A stretch of DNA of 64,000 nt, taken from positions 8,521,064 to 8,585,063 of the forward strand of contig NZ_PTJS01000001.1 in NCBI RefSeq assembly GCF_002941025.1. Direction: 5' to 3'. This document shows, piece after piece, positions 63,109-64,000 of this stretch; position 1 is the stretch's first letter; every line of letters begins with the position of its first letter. The notes beneath the pieces were generated by a model. That model saw nothing but the letters and a program-made list of their open reading frames with translations. It was not told the origin of the DNA and made no database searches. The translations under genes and the position numbers were made by a program. Source of the DNA: Streptomyces sp. QL37 (GTDB taxonomy: Bacteria > Actinomycetota > Actinomycetes > Streptomycetales > Streptomycetaceae).

Positions 63109-64000
63109 TCAGTAGGTGACGAGGATCCGGCGTGCCGGGCCGTCCACCCTGATTCGCCCTCCGACGGGAATCACGAGCTGAGGGTCGGTGTGGCCGATGT
63201 CGACGTCGAACACGGCCATGGTGTCGGGCGCGTACTGGTGGAGAGCCCGTAGGACGGCGTCTCGCTGTTGCCGGCGGAAGTGTGCCCTGTCCCGGGTGCT
63301 GAGCTGCTTTTCGAACGACCAGCTCTTCGCCCTGGCCATCAACAGCGCGGGGAACTGTCGCAGCAGTCCGCGTTCCCCCATGTTCCGAAGGATCCAGTAG
63401 ACGTCCCGAGCGCTCGGCAGGTCCTCCGAGGTCTCGAGGAAGAGCACGTTCCCGGCGTAGTCGTCCACCGGTTGCACCGCGCGGTCGGCCATCAACAGCC
63501 AGGAGATGATCTCCAGGTTGCCGCCCCAGCTGACTCCTTCCACTACCCGGTCGCCGTTGTGCCAGCTCCAGCCATCGGCTGGTTCCATCTCCGGTTCGGA
63601 CTTGAAAGTGTGCGGGTCCTGCCAGGGGCGGTCGACGTCTCCGTAGGTGCTTGACGGCGTGATCTCGTACTCGCCCGAGGTGAACAGCGCTGCCCGGAGG
63701 GAGTCCGCGGTCAGCGGATTCATCGCGCCGGGCCGTCCGAGCTCGACCATTACCGAGCCGCCGTGATAGCTGACGATGCCCAGCTTCCGCAGGTACAGCA
63801 GCAGGTTGGTGTTGTCGCTGTAGCCGAAGAAAGGCTTCGGGTTGGCACGGAGGACGCCGGGGTCGAGGTGACGGAGAACGGTGATCTGGTCGTCGCCGCC
63901 GATGCTGGCGAACACTGCCTTGATGTCGGGATTCGCGAAGGCCGCGTGGATGTCCGCGGCCCGCTGCTCGGGCGTCGCACCCATCTTCCGGGTCGTCGGG
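63109..64000 (-). CDS. S66-family LD-carboxypeptidase/MccF-like protein, partial
   Basis: 297 residues visible; the N-terminus lies past the window end. The catalytic Ser is expected in FFGYSDNTNLLLY, the Glu in GGNLEIISW and the His in DVDIGHTDPQL, the three motifs of the S66 (LdcA/MccF) family. The enzyme cuts the bond after a D-centre in murein tetrapeptides or inactivates microcin-like peptidyl-nucleotides (MccF); the WGGNLE context and TSEDLPSARD are nearer to MccF-type proteins. No signal peptide can be judged. Ends at TAG 63109-63111 in the coding strand sense. Confidence 0.8.
   Translation of the reverse strand, partial: PTTRKMGATPEQRAADIHAAFANPDIKAVFASIGGDDQITVLRHLDPGVLRANPKPFFGYSDNTNLLLYLRKLGIVSYHGGSVMVELGRPGAMNPLTADSLRAALFTSGEYEITPSSTYGDVDRPWQDPHTFKSEPEMEPADGWSWHNGDRVVEGVSWGGNLEIISWLLMADRAVQPVDDYAGNVLFLETSEDLPSARDVYWILRNMGERGLLRQFPALLMARAKSWSFEKQLSTRDRAHFRRQQRDAVLRALHQYAPDTMAVFDVDIGHTDPQLVIPVGGRIRVDGPARRILVTY

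Overview
The window is high-GC actinobacterial DNA, almost certainly Streptomyces. Support comes from the strong G/C third-position bias, frequent GTG starts, TTA (bldA-type) codons in at least two genes, actinobacterial secreted glycosidases with F5/8 (CBM32-like) modules, an ABC sugar importer with no ATPase gene of its own, and a TraA-type relaxase next to small plasmid-type genes. The layout looks like an accessory or chromosome-arm region: conserved operons are separated by decayed insertion sequences (IS630, two IS5 subgroups, ISL3), truncated genes and long non-coding stretches.

Layout. 0-16 kb: MFS exporter, IS5/IS630 remnants, TetR-carboxylesterase and TetR-serine hydrolase divergent pairs, a methyltransferase convergent with asparagine synthase, a small Tat-exported protein, a 2[4Fe-4S] ferredoxin, a frameshifted AraC regulator and a dehydrogenase remnant. 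16-19 kb: VOC protein between a truncated IS630 end and a complete IS630, then small plasmid-type genes and a DNA-ligase fragment. 19.8-22.8 kb: a FabH-like synthase with a TTA codon, a small secreted Cys protein and a TPR-like protein. 22.8-41.8 kb: inverted IS5 remnants flank a glycan-use locus. It holds a GH1 beta-glucosidase, an ABC sugar importer (two permeases and a binding lipoprotein), ROK and LacI regulators, and three secreted proteins (F5/8 plus beta-helix, F5/8 plus TIM-barrel glycosidase, DUF1996). Palindromic operator-like sites and strong hairpin terminators lie between the secreted genes. The end of this block holds a flagellin-like remnant and a heavily rearranged regulator gene full of inverted duplications. 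42-46 kb: truncated SMI1/KNR4 gene, a coupled pair encoding a small membrane protein and a membrane-anchored sigma-like protein, and a GlxA-type regulator/reductase pair bracketed by 57-bp imperfect inverted repeats. 46-52.6 kb: remains of a conjugative element (relaxase/helicase with a nonsense codon and a lost Walker-A lysine, candidate oriT, plasmid-type small genes, membrane-anchored Mrr-like nuclease). 52.9-58.3 kb: two-component system divergent from an ABC exporter operon. 58.7-64 kb: MarR regulator, DinB/MDMPI-type protein, LysR regulator fused to IS630 debris, an unknown gene and a partial S66 peptidase.

Functionally, the clearest system is the glycan locus. Secreted enzymes with near-identical F5/8 modules would act on a polymer, the importer would bring in oligosaccharides, and the intracellular GH1 would finish hydrolysis, with ROK and LacI regulators as likely sensors. 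The LacI gene has a one-base frameshift, so its state depends on whether the base call is right. Several one-base deletions fall in G runs, and the 38.5-40.7 kb palindromes may be sequencing or amplification artefacts, so the consensus there should be treated with care.
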